38,352 nt of DNA. Origin: X23 sp050251575. GTDB lineage: Bacteria > Bacillota > Clostridia > SK-Y3. Each line of letters begins with the position of its first letter. Position 1 is the stretch's first letter. A program made the position numbers and the translations under genes. This document shows positions 15,825 to 24,172 of this stretch, one piece after another. The notes under the pieces were generated by a model. That model was not told the origin of the DNA and made no database searches. It was given only the letters and a program-made list of their open reading frames with translations. The DNA lies in NCBI GenBank assembly GCA_050251575.1, contig JBFWMP010000010.1, positions 1-38,352 of the forward strand, written 5' to 3'.

Positions 15825-17197
15825 TTGCTTTGCCTCCCTTTTTTCTCCATCCACGCTTCTTTTATAACTTGTCGTCCTCTTGCAATCGCCATAGAACCTT
15901 CAGGTACATCCTCTGTGATTGTAGAGCCGGCGGCTATAAATGCGTTTTTATTAACTGTTACAGGTGAAATAAGGTTTACGTTGCATCCTACAAAAGCATT
16001 ATCCCTAACAATAGTCTTATGCTTTTTTTGTCCATCATAATTTACGACTACTGAACCGCAACCCATATTTACATTTTCCCCTATCTCCGCATCTCCTATA
16101 TAAGAAAGATGTGAAACCTTGGTATTATCACCAATCACAGATTTTTTAACTTCAACAAAGTCACCAATCTTTACATTTTTTCCTATCTTGCTTTCAGGCC
16201 TTATATATGCAAAAGGACCAATATGTGTATTCTCGTCTACATAGCTGTCTATAATTACAGAGCTTTGAACCTCAACCTTATTTTCAATAACTGAGTTAAT
16301 AATACGGCTATTAGGTCCGATACAGCAATCTTCCCCTATCCTGGTCTTTCCCTCCAACATACAACCCGGATAAAGAATAGTATCGAGACCTATATCAACA
16401 TCTGCACTGATATATGTATTTAACGGTGAGAGAATAGTCACACCATTTTCCATATGCTTTGATAAGATTCTGTGCTGTATGATTGACTCCGCTTGCGAGA
16501 GTTGCTGGCGATCATTGATACCCTGCAATTCTGTTGCATCTTTGATTTTCAACGAACTCACCTTGTGATTTGCCCTAATTAGAATCTCAATAGTATCTGT
16601 AAGGTAGTATTCACCTTGAGAATTGCTGTTATCAAGACGTGCTAGTGCATCTAATAAATGTACAATCTTAAAACAATAAATCCCCGGATTAATCTCCTTA
16701 ATGGTTTTCTCCTGGTCATTCGCATCTTTATGTTCAACAATTCGAACGACATTTCCATTAGCATCTCGCACAATCCTGCCATATCCTGTAGGGTCTTCAA
16801 GCTCTGTCGTCAAAATCGTCACAGAATCATCATTCTGAATATGTTGATCAAGTGCCATTTTTATGGTTTCCCCTTTAATTAATGGCGTATCTCCATATAA
16901 TATAATCACATGACCTTGTTTACCTCTCAGCATCCCCTGTGCTTGCATCACTGCATGACCGGTACCAAGCTGCTCTCTTTGCAGAGCAAACTGCACTTCT
17001 TGTCCCATATATGTCATTACTTCGTCAGCCTTATGCCCTACTACCACTACACAATCCTGTATGCCTGCCTCCTGAGCAGAATCATGTACCCATTCTACAA
17101 GTGCTTTACCACATATTTTATGAAGCACTTTGGGCATTTTCGACTTCATCCGTTTTCCTTCTCCAGCAGCTAATATAATAGCGGATAAGTATTCCAA
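15821..17197 (-). CDS. glmU: Bifunctional N-acetylglucosamine-1-phosphate uridyltransferase / glucosamine-1-phosphate acetyltransferase
   Basis: 458 residues, full length. The N-terminal pyrophosphorylase (about 1-230) has LAAGEGKRMKSKMPKVLHKI, QREQLGTGHAVMQA and ILYGDTPL. The C-terminal left-handed beta helix (about 250-450) has hexapeptide repeats (IGPNSRIINSVI; GPFAYIRPESKIGKNVKIGD) and the acetyltransferase residues in HLSYIGDAEIG and VVNYDGQKKHKT. It makes UDP-GlcNAc for peptidoglycan. The start is TTG at 17197; the best ribosome site, AAGGACGG, is rather far upstream. No ATG offers a full-length alternative. It ends in an ATGA overlap with prs and follows the spoVG terminator. Confidence 0.97.
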   Translation of the reverse strand: MEYLSAIILAAGEGKRMKSKMPKVLHKICGKALVEWVHDSAQEAGIQDCVVVVGHKADEVMTYMGQEVQFALQREQLGTGHAVMQAQGMLRGKQGHVIILYGDTPLIKGETIKMALDQHIQNDDSVTILTTELEDPTGYGRIVRDANGNVVRIVEHKDANDQEKTIKEINPGIYCFKIVHLLDALARLDNSNSQGEYYLTDTIEILIRANHKVSSLKIKDATELQGINDRQQLSQAESIIQHRILSKHMENGVTILSPLNTYISADVDIGLDTILYPGCMLEGKTRIGEDCCIGPNSRIINSVIENKVEVQSSVIIDSYVDENTHIGPFAYIRPESKIGKNVKIGDFVEVKKSVIGDNTKVSHLSYIGDAEIGENVNMGCGSVVVNYDGQKKHKTIVRDNAFVGCNVNLISPVTVNKNAFIAAGSTITEDVPEGSMAIARGRQVIKEAWMEKKGRQSK

Positions 17198-17295
17198 AAC
17201 AAAAACACCGTCCTTGTTATCTTTTTACCGTTATCATTCTCTCATTTTTTCTCTAATTTTTCAACCCTTAATAAAAATATTTTTAGTTATTAAAA

Positions 17296-17329
17296 AAGGT
17301 ACTACCTGATTGCCACTAGATAGTACCTT
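17296..17329 (-). terminator. Terminator after spoVG
   Basis: Arms 17296-17307 and 17318-17329 pair over 12 positions with one G-T, loop 10 nt, then six T on the minus strand (from 17297-17292). Confidence 0.85.
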
Positions 17330-17342
17330 CTATGTTACTTAT

Positions 17343-17642
17343 TTAACTGGTTACTGTTTCATCATCTTGGTCATCTTCATTTTCTTGGGCTAAAGTTGTT
17401 TCAAACTTTTCCAATATGGCATTTTGAAGTAATTCTCGCATATCTGCATTAATCGGATGAGCAATATCCTTAAACTCCCCATCCGGCGTCTTTCTGCTTG
17501 GCATCGCAATAAATAATTTATCCTGACTTTCTATCACTTTAATATCATGAATTACAAACGCATTATCAAATGTTACAGATACTACTGCTTTCATCTTACC
17601 TTCAGCATTTATTTTTCTAATGCGAATATCTGTTATTTCCAT
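17343..17642 (-). CDS. spoVG: Septation/regulatory protein SpoVG
   Basis: 99 residues. Begins MEITDIRIRKINAEGKMKAV, with VTFDNAFVIHDIKVIES, the signature FIAMPSRKTPDGEFKDIAHP and INADMRELLQNAILEKF, all hallmark SpoVG blocks; the tail is acidic (NEDDQDDETVTS). SpoVG is a small nucleic-acid binding regulator affecting septation, sporulation and surface functions. ATG at 17642 has GGAGGTGG upstream. It lies between purR and glmU as in Bacillus, but yabJ is missing between purR and spoVG. A terminator follows. A TTGACA upstream has no fitting -10, and I could not read a sigma-H promoter with confidence. Confidence 0.97.
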   Translation of the reverse strand: MEITDIRIRKINAEGKMKAVVSVTFDNAFVIHDIKVIESQDKLFIAMPSRKTPDGEFKDIAHPINADMRELLQNAILEKFETTLAQENEDDQDDETVTS

Positions 17643-17735
17643 AATGTGCCTACCACCTCCTACGAAGCAACTGGATTCATTGTTCCATTTCTGTCAACTA
17701 TTCAGAAGATATTTCGTCTTTTTATCTTTCGTATT

Positions 17736-18554
17736 TTACTCTATTTTTATACCTGGTTTTAAATCGATAATCTTTTCTTGTTCATTGACATCATTCAATA
17801 TAAGTAAAGAAAAATATTCATTGATAAATTTTTTTTCAGGCTCTTTGGTAGAAATCAGAACTGAAATCCCTTCCACACTAACATCAAACTCTTGCATTAG
17901 TTCAATAATACCTCGTGCAGTTCCGCCACCTTTCATGAAATCATCAACAAATAGTACTTTCGAATTCTTTCTTACTGCTCTTCTTGATAATGACATTGTT
18001 TGAATCCTTTTACTGGAAGCAGAAACATAATTAATATTTACAGAAGAACCCTCTGTCACTTTACTATCTCTTCTTACAATGATTAATGGCACATTCAGAT
18101 ATTTGGCAGTCATAACGGATATTGGAATCCCTTTAGTTTCTACCGTCACAACATAATCTATCTCTTTATTAATAAATTGTCCGGCAAATATTTTCCCTAT
18201 ATTGTCTATCACAACTGGATTATATATAATATCTGTCATGTATAAAAATCCACCTGATAATAATCGGATAGGATCAGACAACTCCTTGCATAATTCAGTA
18301 ATGATCATCTTCTTTTTTTCTTGACCCAGCAAAGGTAAATATCGGACACCTCCGGCAGCACCAGAAATTGTTTCCACTTCACCTAAGCCGAATTTTTCAA
18401 CAATTCCTTTTAACATCTCTACATCTTCACTTAAGGTGGATTTCGCACAATAAAAACTTTCAACAAAATGATTAAAGGTAAATAACTGATTTGGTTGATC
18501 ACTCAATACCTTTATTAAAACAGCAAGTCGTTCATTTCTCTGCAGTTTTTCCAT
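17736..18554 (-). CDS. purR: Purine operon repressor PurR
   Basis: 272 residues, normal for the Bacillus-type PurR. N-terminal winged helix (about 1-75: KLQRNERLAVLIKVLSDQPN, then STLSEDVEMLKGIVEKFGLG) joined to a phosphoribosyltransferase-like domain with the PRPP motif VLFVDDFMKGGGTARGI near residue 205. It represses pur genes when PRPP is low and is not an enzyme. ATG at 18554 follows GGAGG with good spacing. A heptad repeat tract (18590-18624) lies directly upstream and contains GTTCGAAC, similar to a PurBox core, so autoregulation is possible. It is divergent from murC. Confidence 0.95.
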   Translation of the reverse strand: MEKLQRNERLAVLIKVLSDQPNQLFTFNHFVESFYCAKSTLSEDVEMLKGIVEKFGLGEVETISGAAGGVRYLPLLGQEKKKMIITELCKELSDPIRLLSGGFLYMTDIIYNPVVIDNIGKIFAGQFINKEIDYVVTVETKGIPISVMTAKYLNVPLIIVRRDSKVTEGSSVNINYVSASSKRIQTMSLSRRAVRKNSKVLFVDDFMKGGGTARGIIELMQEFDVSVEGISVLISTKEPEKKFINEYFSLLILNDVNEQEKIIDLKPGIKIE

Positions 18555-18589
18555 CCAACAAACCTCCTACTAAACTCCAATTTGATTGT

Positions 18590-18624
18590 TCGAACTTTAT
18601 ACTCCAAACTTCAAACTCCGAGCT
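18590..18624 (-). repeat. Heptad repeat tract (AGCTTGG family), five units, upstream of purR
   Basis: Minus-strand 7-mers AGCTCGG, AGTTTGA, AGTTTGG, AGTATAA and AGTTCGA. The most degenerate of the clear tracts. Confidence 0.65.
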
Positions 18625-18915
18625 TTAAATTCTTATTAGTCATCATTATACACAAAAATCCGAATATTTGAAACAACTTTTAAAAAAATATTCACCACTC
18701 ATAACAAACATATCTAAATCCTAGTCTCTTTAATTGCATTATTAATCTTTAGCTTTAGTATTAGTTATCGATATATTTTAAGAATATTTCCCATATAATA
18801 TTCTATGATAATGTGGATTGGAGTTATAAAATGTCTTTTCATTTATCCCTTGATTAATATATAATTAGATAAAGCATGAATACATTGTGTTATAATTGAT
18901 TATAATTTGATAATA
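18625..18915. other. Divergent intergenic region purR/murC
   Basis: About 400 bp separates purR and murC (18555-18967). It holds the heptad tract, an extended -10 and a hairpin next to murC. No gene is evident in the rest. Confidence 0.5.
18888..18896 (+). promoter_or_regulatory. Candidate extended -10 promoter of murC
   Basis: TGTTATAAT (TGn plus perfect TATAAT) lies about 72 bp before the murC start. No convincing -35 is present at 17 bp. Confidence 0.35.
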
Positions 18916-18949
18916 ACCCCAAAATCCTATTTTTTTTTAGGTTTGGGGT
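18916..18949 (+). promoter_or_regulatory. Hairpin abutting the murC ribosome site
   Basis: Arms ACCCCAAA (18916-18923) and TTTGGGGT (18942-18949) extend by CCTA/TAGG after a 2-nt bulge; the loop is eight T residues of a nine-T run. The ribosome site GAGGAG begins 5 bases later. No T-run follows, so it is not a normal terminator; a translational control element is possible. Confidence 0.45.
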
Positions 18950-18967
18950 GAGTGAGGAGTGTTATAT

Positions 18968-20389
18968 TTGACAGAATTTAAACTTGAATTGCTTAAACCG
19001 GGTGCTCATGTACACTTTATCGGAATTGGTGGAATAAGTATGAGTGCTCTTGCTGAGATACTGACTAATAGCAGATTCATTATTTCCGGTTCGGATATGA
19101 AAGAATCATCATTAACTGACAAACTAAAGAAATTAGGGGTAACTATTATGGTAGGTCACTCCGAACAAAATATTAATGGCGCTGACCTTATCGTTTACAC
19201 AGCTGCTGTAAAGCAGTCCAATCCTGAGATCCAAGCAGGCAAAAGGTTAGGAATTCCTATCATTGAACGTCCTGTCTTGCTTGGCGAGATCATGAAGAAG
19301 TACGCCCATGCTGTTGCCGTAGCAGGAACACACGGAAAGACAACAACTACCTCTATGATTTCTTCGATTATGCTTCATTCGAATCTAGATCCTACAGTTC
19401 TTGTAGGCGGTGAACTAGACGCCATTGGTGGAAACGTTCATACAGGCAGCAGCTCATACTTTATTACTGAAGCATGCGAGTACGTGGAAAGCTTTCTGCA
19501 ATTTCATCCTACTGTTGCAGTAATATTAAATGTTGAAGCAGACCACCTTGATTATTTTAAAGACTTGAATCATATTATCCAAGCATTTAAAAAATTTGTA
19601 AAGCTAGTTCCGGATGATGGGTATGTTATTGCATGCGGAGACGATGAAAATGTGCTTAAAGCAATAGATGGACTTACCTGTAAAATCGTAACTTACGGAA
19701 TAAAGCAAGGTGAATATACCTGGAAGGCAGCTAATATTTATTTTGATAGCTTTGGCTTTCCTCACTTTGATATCATTTACAATAATCGTAAGCTCTCAAA
19801 TATTACCTTAAATGTTCCCGGAATACATAATGTGTATAATGCTTTGGCAGCTGCTGCCTGCACCTATAACCTTGGTGTGGATATTCAATGCATTACTGAT
19901 GGTTTATCATCTTTTAAAGGCACCCACCGCCGTTTTGAAGTAAAAGGTAAAGCGAACGGCATCGTGATTATCGACGACTATGCTCATCATCCTACCGAGA
20001 TAAAGGCTACTTTAGCAGCTGCATCTAAACTTCCCTATAATAAGTTGTGGTGTGTCTTTCAGCCACATACTTATACAAGAACTTTTGCGCTGTTAAAGGA
20101 ATTTTCTTCTGCGTTTTCTGATGCAGATCATGTTATCATTACTGATATTTATGCAGCCAGAGAGCTTAATGATGGAAAGATTCATTCAAAGGATTTGGTA
20201 GGCAAGCTACTTGAGAATGGATGCAATGCACAATATTTTTCTGATTTCCATGATATTGCTGATTTTCTTGCACATAAGGCTGAAGAAGGTGATCTTGTTA
20301 TCACTATGGGAGCAGGGGATATTTACCAGGTAGGCGAAATAATTTTAGAGAAGTGTACATCAGATAAGATATTCCCGGCAATGGTTTAA
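18968..20389 (+). CDS. murC: UDP-N-acetylmuramate--L-alanine ligase
   Basis: About 473 residues, the family length. It adds L-Ala to UDP-MurNAc in the cytoplasm. N-terminal Rossmann domain with HFIGIGGISMSALAEIL, central ATPase with the P-loop GTHGKTTTTSM and EACEY near residue 170, NVEADHLDYF, and C-terminal DDYAHHPTEIKAT. The start is TTG at 18968, eight bases after GAGGAG; a GTG nine bases earlier (18959) overlaps that site. It is the only plus-strand gene between purR and fabZ and converges on fabZ. A hairpin sits just upstream of its ribosome site and a 52-bp hairpin repeat begins 8 bp after its stop. Confidence 0.96.
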   Translation: MTEFKLELLKPGAHVHFIGIGGISMSALAEILTNSRFIISGSDMKESSLTDKLKKLGVTIMVGHSEQNINGADLIVYTAAVKQSNPEIQAGKRLGIPIIERPVLLGEIMKKYAHAVAVAGTHGKTTTTSMISSIMLHSNLDPTVLVGGELDAIGGNVHTGSSSYFITEACEYVESFLQFHPTVAVILNVEADHLDYFKDLNHIIQAFKKFVKLVPDDGYVIACGDDENVLKAIDGLTCKIVTYGIKQGEYTWKAANIYFDSFGFPHFDIIYNNRKLSNITLNVPGIHNVYNALAAAACTYNLGVDIQCITDGLSSFKGTHRRFEVKGKANGIVIIDDYAHHPTEIKATLAAASKLPYNKLWCVFQPHTYTRTFALLKEFSSAFSDADHVIITDIYAARELNDGKIHSKDLVGKLLENGCNAQYFSDFHDIADFLAHKAEEGDLVITMGAGDIYQVGEIILEKCTSDKIFPAMV

Positions 20390-20396
20390 GCAGAGA

Positions 20397-20448
20397 TAGA
20401 ACAGGGGACGGTTCTTCGTTTTAGAACGAAGAACCGTCCCCTGTTCTA
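20397..20448. repeat. 52-bp perfect hairpin repeat between convergent murC and fabZ
   Basis: Arms 20397-20420 and 20425-20448 are perfectly complementary over 24 bp around the loop TTAG. The arm contains ACAGGGGACGGTTCTTCG, a sequence type I recall from dispersed repeats in Firmicutes. The right arm ends with the fabZ stop codon (TAG, 20446-20448). There is no adjacent T-run, but such a stem could still slow or end transcription from both genes. Confidence 0.9.
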
Positions 20449-20880
20449 CTGCTCGTTATCTACTATCGCAAACATCAACTCTCCAGAAACAGCTACATCC
20501 TCACCTACATAAGCAACAGCACTTGCTTTGCCAATATTTCTTTTGAATGCTATCATTTCTACTTCTAGTCTGAGGGTATCACCCGGTTTAACCTGCCTTC
20601 TGATTCTTACTTTATCTATTCCTGTAAATACGCCGAGCTTCCCTTTGTACTTATCTATAGATAATATAGCTACCGCTCCTACCTGAGCTAATGCCTCAAC
20701 AATTAATACTCCCGGCATGATCGGATTTCCTGGAAAGTGTCCTTGAAAAAACGGTTCATTAATCGTTACGTTTTTTATTCCAACGGCTCTTTTGCCTATT
20801 TCCATTTCCTCAATCCTATCCACCAACAAAAATGGATATCTGTGAGGAATAATTTTCTGAATGTCAACACTTGATAGCAT
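20446..20880 (-). CDS. fabZ: 3-hydroxyacyl-[acyl-carrier-protein] dehydratase FabZ
   Basis: 144 residues, a single hot-dog fold. IIPHRYPFLLVDRI, then GHFPGNPIMPGVLIVEALAQ with the catalytic His and Glu. FabZ dehydrates 3-hydroxyacyl-ACP in fatty acid elongation. ATG at 20880 has GGGAGG upstream; an earlier ATG at 20895 overlaps the site. Its stop codon lies inside a hairpin repeat shared with murC. It follows the lipoprotein gene by 78 bp; Bacillus also has a fabZ near flhO-flhP. Confidence 0.97.
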   Translation of the reverse strand: MLSSVDIQKIIPHRYPFLLVDRIEEMEIGKRAVGIKNVTINEPFFQGHFPGNPIMPGVLIVEALAQVGAVAILSIDKYKGKLGVFTGIDKVRIRRQVKPGDTLRLEVEMIAFKRNIGKASAVAYVGEDVAVSGELMFAIVDNEQ

Positions 20881-20958
20881 TTCATTACCTCCCATAATTT
20901 AATGAATAATTGTTAATTGATATTATTACCTGGTAGTAAAATTTTACCCAATGATCGT

Positions 20959-22095
20959 CTATTTGTCAATTTTAATAATAATTGCTCCACCTATCATACG
21001 TTCCCGTCCTCTATAAGAGGGCTGATTAATGATCTTCCCCTCGAGCACCATAGTTGTTGATGCTCCTCCATCGAGCATTAAGGCATCCTTGATATTCATG
21101 GATAACAAATATTCTGCCAGCTCATTTCCCGTAAGCCCTATACTGTATTTAGGTTGTCTTCCATCTATAGTAATAAATACGGCTATATGATTGTCCTTTA
21201 TTCCTACTACTGTTCTAGGCTCACGATTTGTCATTAATCCCACCCACGGTTCTTCCCCTTTAACAACCTTTTCACCATTCTTAATAACCCAAAATCCTCC
21301 CTCTAATGCTTGAGCAATTTTCTCAGTATTTGATACAATATTATAGGAAATTTCCGCCTTTTCTCCTAATTTTTTCAGTAGATATCTTAACTCTTCTGCC
21401 CGTTTTCCCGTTACCGCTATGACCATCCCCTGCCGTGGAATTCTTACTTGTTCATCCGACATGATGAAATCCTGGATTGTTCCATTTTCAATAACTATAT
21501 TCCATACCGGTCTCCCGTTCAATCTTGTAGTAAGCCCATACTCAGAAGTAAATGCAATGACCTCATTTTGATCCAAGTCACGATTAACTCCGTCAATAAG
21601 AATAGTGGTATCTCCTATGTTTAAGAAAACTTGTATATCCATATCCTCCATAATAAACTTTCTATTCTTGCTAACTGCAAAGACCGGTCTTTTTGTCAAC
21701 TCCGTTGCAGTGCAAAGCAGTTTATCATTTATAATCAAAAGTCCTGATGGCTGCCCATAAGAATAAAAGAAACCTCCATTTACTGCTGCAAAAGCGTGCT
21801 TGCGCTGAGCTATGGAGCTGGTTGTCTCAAATCCGAAGATACTATCATGAGAAAGGACAGGCAAAACCTCCACTTTTTTATTTAGAAGATTCACCTCAAG
21901 AATATTAATGACTTGCCTTTTCTCCTGAATATATTCTATTTTTTGCGTATAGACTACTGCTTCCGGTTGTTTTTGCGGTGTCGGCATTTCCTTTGTCTCT
22001 ATCTTCCTCTCATTTCTGCTGCAAGAGGATAATAAAAAAACAGCGGCAACTACAAGCACCACTGCTAACGCTAAATTTGCTGCACTTTTTTTCAT
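20959..22095 (-). CDS. Phosphodiester glycosidase (NAGPA) family lipoprotein
   Basis: 378 residues. The N-terminus (NLALAVVLVVAAVFLLS then SC) is a lipoprotein signal with lipobox LSSC, so the protein should be anchored outside the membrane. The C-terminal two thirds match the phosphodiester glycosidase fold: FAAVNGGFFYSYGQPSGLLI (about 100-120), EPRTVVGIKDNHIAVFITID, and DALMLDGGASTTMV near the end. Relatives cleave GlcNAc-1-phosphodiester bonds, some in wall teichoic acid or exopolysaccharide; the substrate here is unknown. It overlaps the flgJ-like gene by 4 bases (ATGA), so it is translated with flagellar rod genes. A rod-assembly or wall-clearing role is speculative. Confidence 0.85.
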   Translation of the reverse strand: MKKSAANLALAVVLVVAAVFLLSSCSRNERKIETKEMPTPQKQPEAVVYTQKIEYIQEKRQVINILEVNLLNKKVEVLPVLSHDSIFGFETTSSIAQRKHAFAAVNGGFFYSYGQPSGLLIINDKLLCTATELTKRPVFAVSKNRKFIMEDMDIQVFLNIGDTTILIDGVNRDLDQNEVIAFTSEYGLTTRLNGRPVWNIVIENGTIQDFIMSDEQVRIPRQGMVIAVTGKRAEELRYLLKKLGEKAEISYNIVSNTEKIAQALEGGFWVIKNGEKVVKGEEPWVGLMTNREPRTVVGIKDNHIAVFITIDGRQPKYSIGLTGNELAEYLLSMNIKDALMLDGGASTTMVLEGKIINQPSYRGRERMIGGAIIIKIDK

Positions 22096-22502
22096 TCTTT
22101 ATCTTCACCCGTATTACTTTTTTTCACTTCAGAAACTTCTGAGACTTGGTAAGCATTCTTCATTTGATGCGATAGCTGCTTAAATAACATCTCTCCAAGC
22201 CCCATTCCTTGTCCCTGACTTGTTTCAGTTATAAGCTCCTCATCCAGCATGTTTTCAAAGGTTTGCTTTGCAAAACTGTCAGGTACTATATCTCCCTCCG
22301 GAACTGTAGCTTTCATCTGCTTATACATGATATTCATAAATACTGTCTCAAAGCCTTTGCACGCAACTCTTAGCTTTTCCTCATCCTGTGCATTGAAAGC
22401 TTTCTCTAACTCTCTTTGAAATCTATCATCTTTTAATTTTTCTATTTTTGCTTCCGGTACATCCACTTTCGGCAAACTTGAAGATAATCCATGAACTTTC
22501 AT
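22092..22502 (-). CDS. flgJ: FlgJ-like rod-binding protein (no muramidase domain)
   Basis: 136 residues containing only the FlgJ N-terminal rod-binding domain (about 42-110): ACKGFETVFMNIMYKQMKAT, SFAKQTFENMLDEELITETSQG and GLGEMLFKQL. FlgJ caps the growing rod in the periplasm of Gram-negatives; many Firmicutes carry a short form like this. The hydrolase domain of enterobacterial FlgJ is absent, and the overlapping downstream glycosidase is an interesting neighbour. ATG at 22502 follows CAGGTGATT. It comes after flhP by 66 bp in the same direction. Confidence 0.85.
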   Translation of the reverse strand: MKVHGLSSSLPKVDVPEAKIEKLKDDRFQRELEKAFNAQDEEKLRVACKGFETVFMNIMYKQMKATVPEGDIVPDSFAKQTFENMLDEELITETSQGQGMGLGEMLFKQLSHQMKNAYQVSEVSEVKKSNTGEDKE

Positions 22503-22568
22503 ACAATCACCTGATTTTTCTTATATAGTTCTTAATTCTGCATGCTCAATTCTCAATTATGTTTAATT

Positions 22569-23372
22569 CTATCTTCTTAAATTATTTGCCATTCCTAGCA
22601 TTTCATCTGATGTCTGAATAGCCTTGGAATTTATTTCATAAGCTCTCTGCGCAACAATCAGTTTAACCATTTCTTCTACGACCTGAACATTGGATGATTC
22701 TAGAAAACCCTGCATAATACTGCTTCTATTTTCCAGTTCTAACTCCAAAATTGCTTCTCCTGATGCTGATGAAGGAGTTACAAAATTAGATCCTATTTTC
22801 AGAAGACCTTCTCTATTTTGAAACTGCACTATTTGTATAGTTTGCCCTAATGGTTCTGCTATATTATCAGCATCCATATAAGCCAATTCTCCTGTTGGAC
22901 CAATAGATAATCTACTAATATCCATATCGGTGAGAAATATCTCACTATCTCCATCATCTAATACAGGATACCCTTCTTTTGTTACTAACTTTGCCTCTCC
23001 ATCGCTAACACTTAATTTAAAGCTTCCATCCCTAGTATATACTACCTCATCATTTGAATTTCTAACTGCGAAAAATCCATCTCCATCCAACGCGAAATCA
23101 AGAGGATTATCTGTTTTTTCCATATTCCCTACCGTATATGTAGTTACTGTTGATGTAGGAGCAACACCGTGACCTACTTGTAAATTCACAGGTCTGCCTT
23201 CACCTTCTAAAACATTTGCTCTTGAAAGAGTTTCATACAACAAATCTCTAAATTCCACCCTTTGTTTTTTATACGCTGTCGTATTCACATTTGAAAGATT
23301 GTTGGATATTACATCTACATTAAGCTGTTGAGCTGTCATTCCTGATGCTGCAGTCCATAATGCTCTCATCAT
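22569..23372 (-). CDS. flhP: Flagellar basal-body rod protein, FlgG type (FlhP)
   Basis: 267 residues. MMRALWTAASGMTAQQLNVD leads into the rod signature ISNNLSNVNTTAYKK. The middle contains NPLDFALDGDGFFAV, and the C-terminal zipper helix is EMVKLIVAQRAYEINSKAIQTSDEMLGMANNL. This is the distal rod (FlgG) type; position next to flhO, mbl and fabZ corresponds to Bacillus flhP. The two adjacent ATGs follow GGAGGG by 7 or 10 bases. Sequence favours FlgG over hook FlgE by length. Confidence 0.92.
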   Translation of the reverse strand: MMRALWTAASGMTAQQLNVDVISNNLSNVNTTAYKKQRVEFRDLLYETLSRANVLEGEGRPVNLQVGHGVAPTSTVTTYTVGNMEKTDNPLDFALDGDGFFAVRNSNDEVVYTRDGSFKLSVSDGEAKLVTKEGYPVLDDGDSEIFLTDMDISRLSIGPTGELAYMDADNIAEPLGQTIQIVQFQNREGLLKIGSNFVTPSSASGEAILELELENRSSIMQGFLESSNVQVVEEMVKLIVAQRAYEINSKAIQTSDEMLGMANNLRR

Positions 23373-23387
23373 ATTAAAACCCTCCTA

Positions 23388-24161
23388 TCATGTTCTTCCT
23401 ACTTCATTAATTACTTTTTCCAATGTATCGTCATATGCTTTGATAATCCGTTGATTCGCTTCATAGGAGCGCATCACATTAATCATTTCAACCATTTCTT
23501 CAATAGAATTCGTATTCGAAGCTTCTGTAAACCCCTGCACAACCTGTCCTGTGAATGGCTGTGTTGCTACGTTGTCAGGTGCCTCCAATAAATTGTCTCC
23601 AAATTTCTCAAGTATCGTATCTTCAGGAAAATCCACAATTTTAAGCCGATCAATAAGATTCCCATCTATAAAAATACTTCCATCTTGTTGAACCTGATAC
23701 TTGTCAGACGCAACAAGTATCTGTCCTTCTTCCCCTATAACCCGATATCCTTCTCTTGTTGATAGGTATCCTTCCCCATCAACAGTCCATGATCCATTAC
23801 GCGTATACATTTCATTTTCTCCATCTTGTCCTGGAACTGCTACAGCAAAAAAAGCGGTATCGCTGTTCTGTATACTTATATCCATCGGACTGTCTGTACG
23901 CACTAATGTACCCTGGGAAAAGTCTGTAAATATCTGAACCACATCACTACCTAAACTCATATTCCCAATTCCTGTGCCGGAAGATTGTCCGTTTTTTGTA
24001 TCACTCATTCTTTTAGTCAGTATTTCAGGAAAGGATTGCGAAATAGCCATATCCTTTTTATACCCTACCGTAGAAGCATTAGAAAGATTGTTGGAAATAA
24101 TATCCATCTTCTTCTGCGACTTCAACATGCTACTTGCAGAAGTATAAAGCCCTCTGATCAT
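23388..24161 (-). CDS. flhO: Flagellar basal-body rod protein, FlgF/FlgG type (FlhO)
   Basis: 257 residues. MIRGLYTSASSMLKSQKKMD, then ISNNLSNASTVGYKK, the rod signature; SPMDISIQNSDTAFFAV in the middle; C-terminal EEMVEMINVMRSYEANQRIIKAYDDTLEKVINEVG. It pairs with flhP 15 bp downstream and follows mbl by 11 bp, so the three are probably cotranscribed. The pairing with mbl matches Bacillus mbl-flhO-flhP. FlgF (proximal rod) versus FlgG identity cannot be settled by eye. Confidence 0.9.
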   Translation of the reverse strand: MIRGLYTSASSMLKSQKKMDIISNNLSNASTVGYKKDMAISQSFPEILTKRMSDTKNGQSSGTGIGNMSLGSDVVQIFTDFSQGTLVRTDSPMDISIQNSDTAFFAVAVPGQDGENEMYTRNGSWTVDGEGYLSTREGYRVIGEEGQILVASDKYQVQQDGSIFIDGNLIDRLKIVDFPEDTILEKFGDNLLEAPDNVATQPFTGQVVQGFTEASNTNSIEEMVEMINVMRSYEANQRIIKAYDDTLEKVINEVGRT

Positions 24162-24172
24162 CAGCTAACACC

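Noticed and set aside
17643..17735. Sigma-H promoter of spoVG
   Set aside because: A GAAT and a TTGACA are present, but neither has a properly spaced partner element.
17620..18003. Plus-strand frame of 127 codons across spoVG/purR
   Set aside because: Antisense to two firm genes and their gap; the translated sequence has no family features.
20397..20448. Standard rho-independent terminator
   Set aside because: The stem is excellent, but no T-run follows on either strand; I list it as a repeat that may act at the 3' ends.
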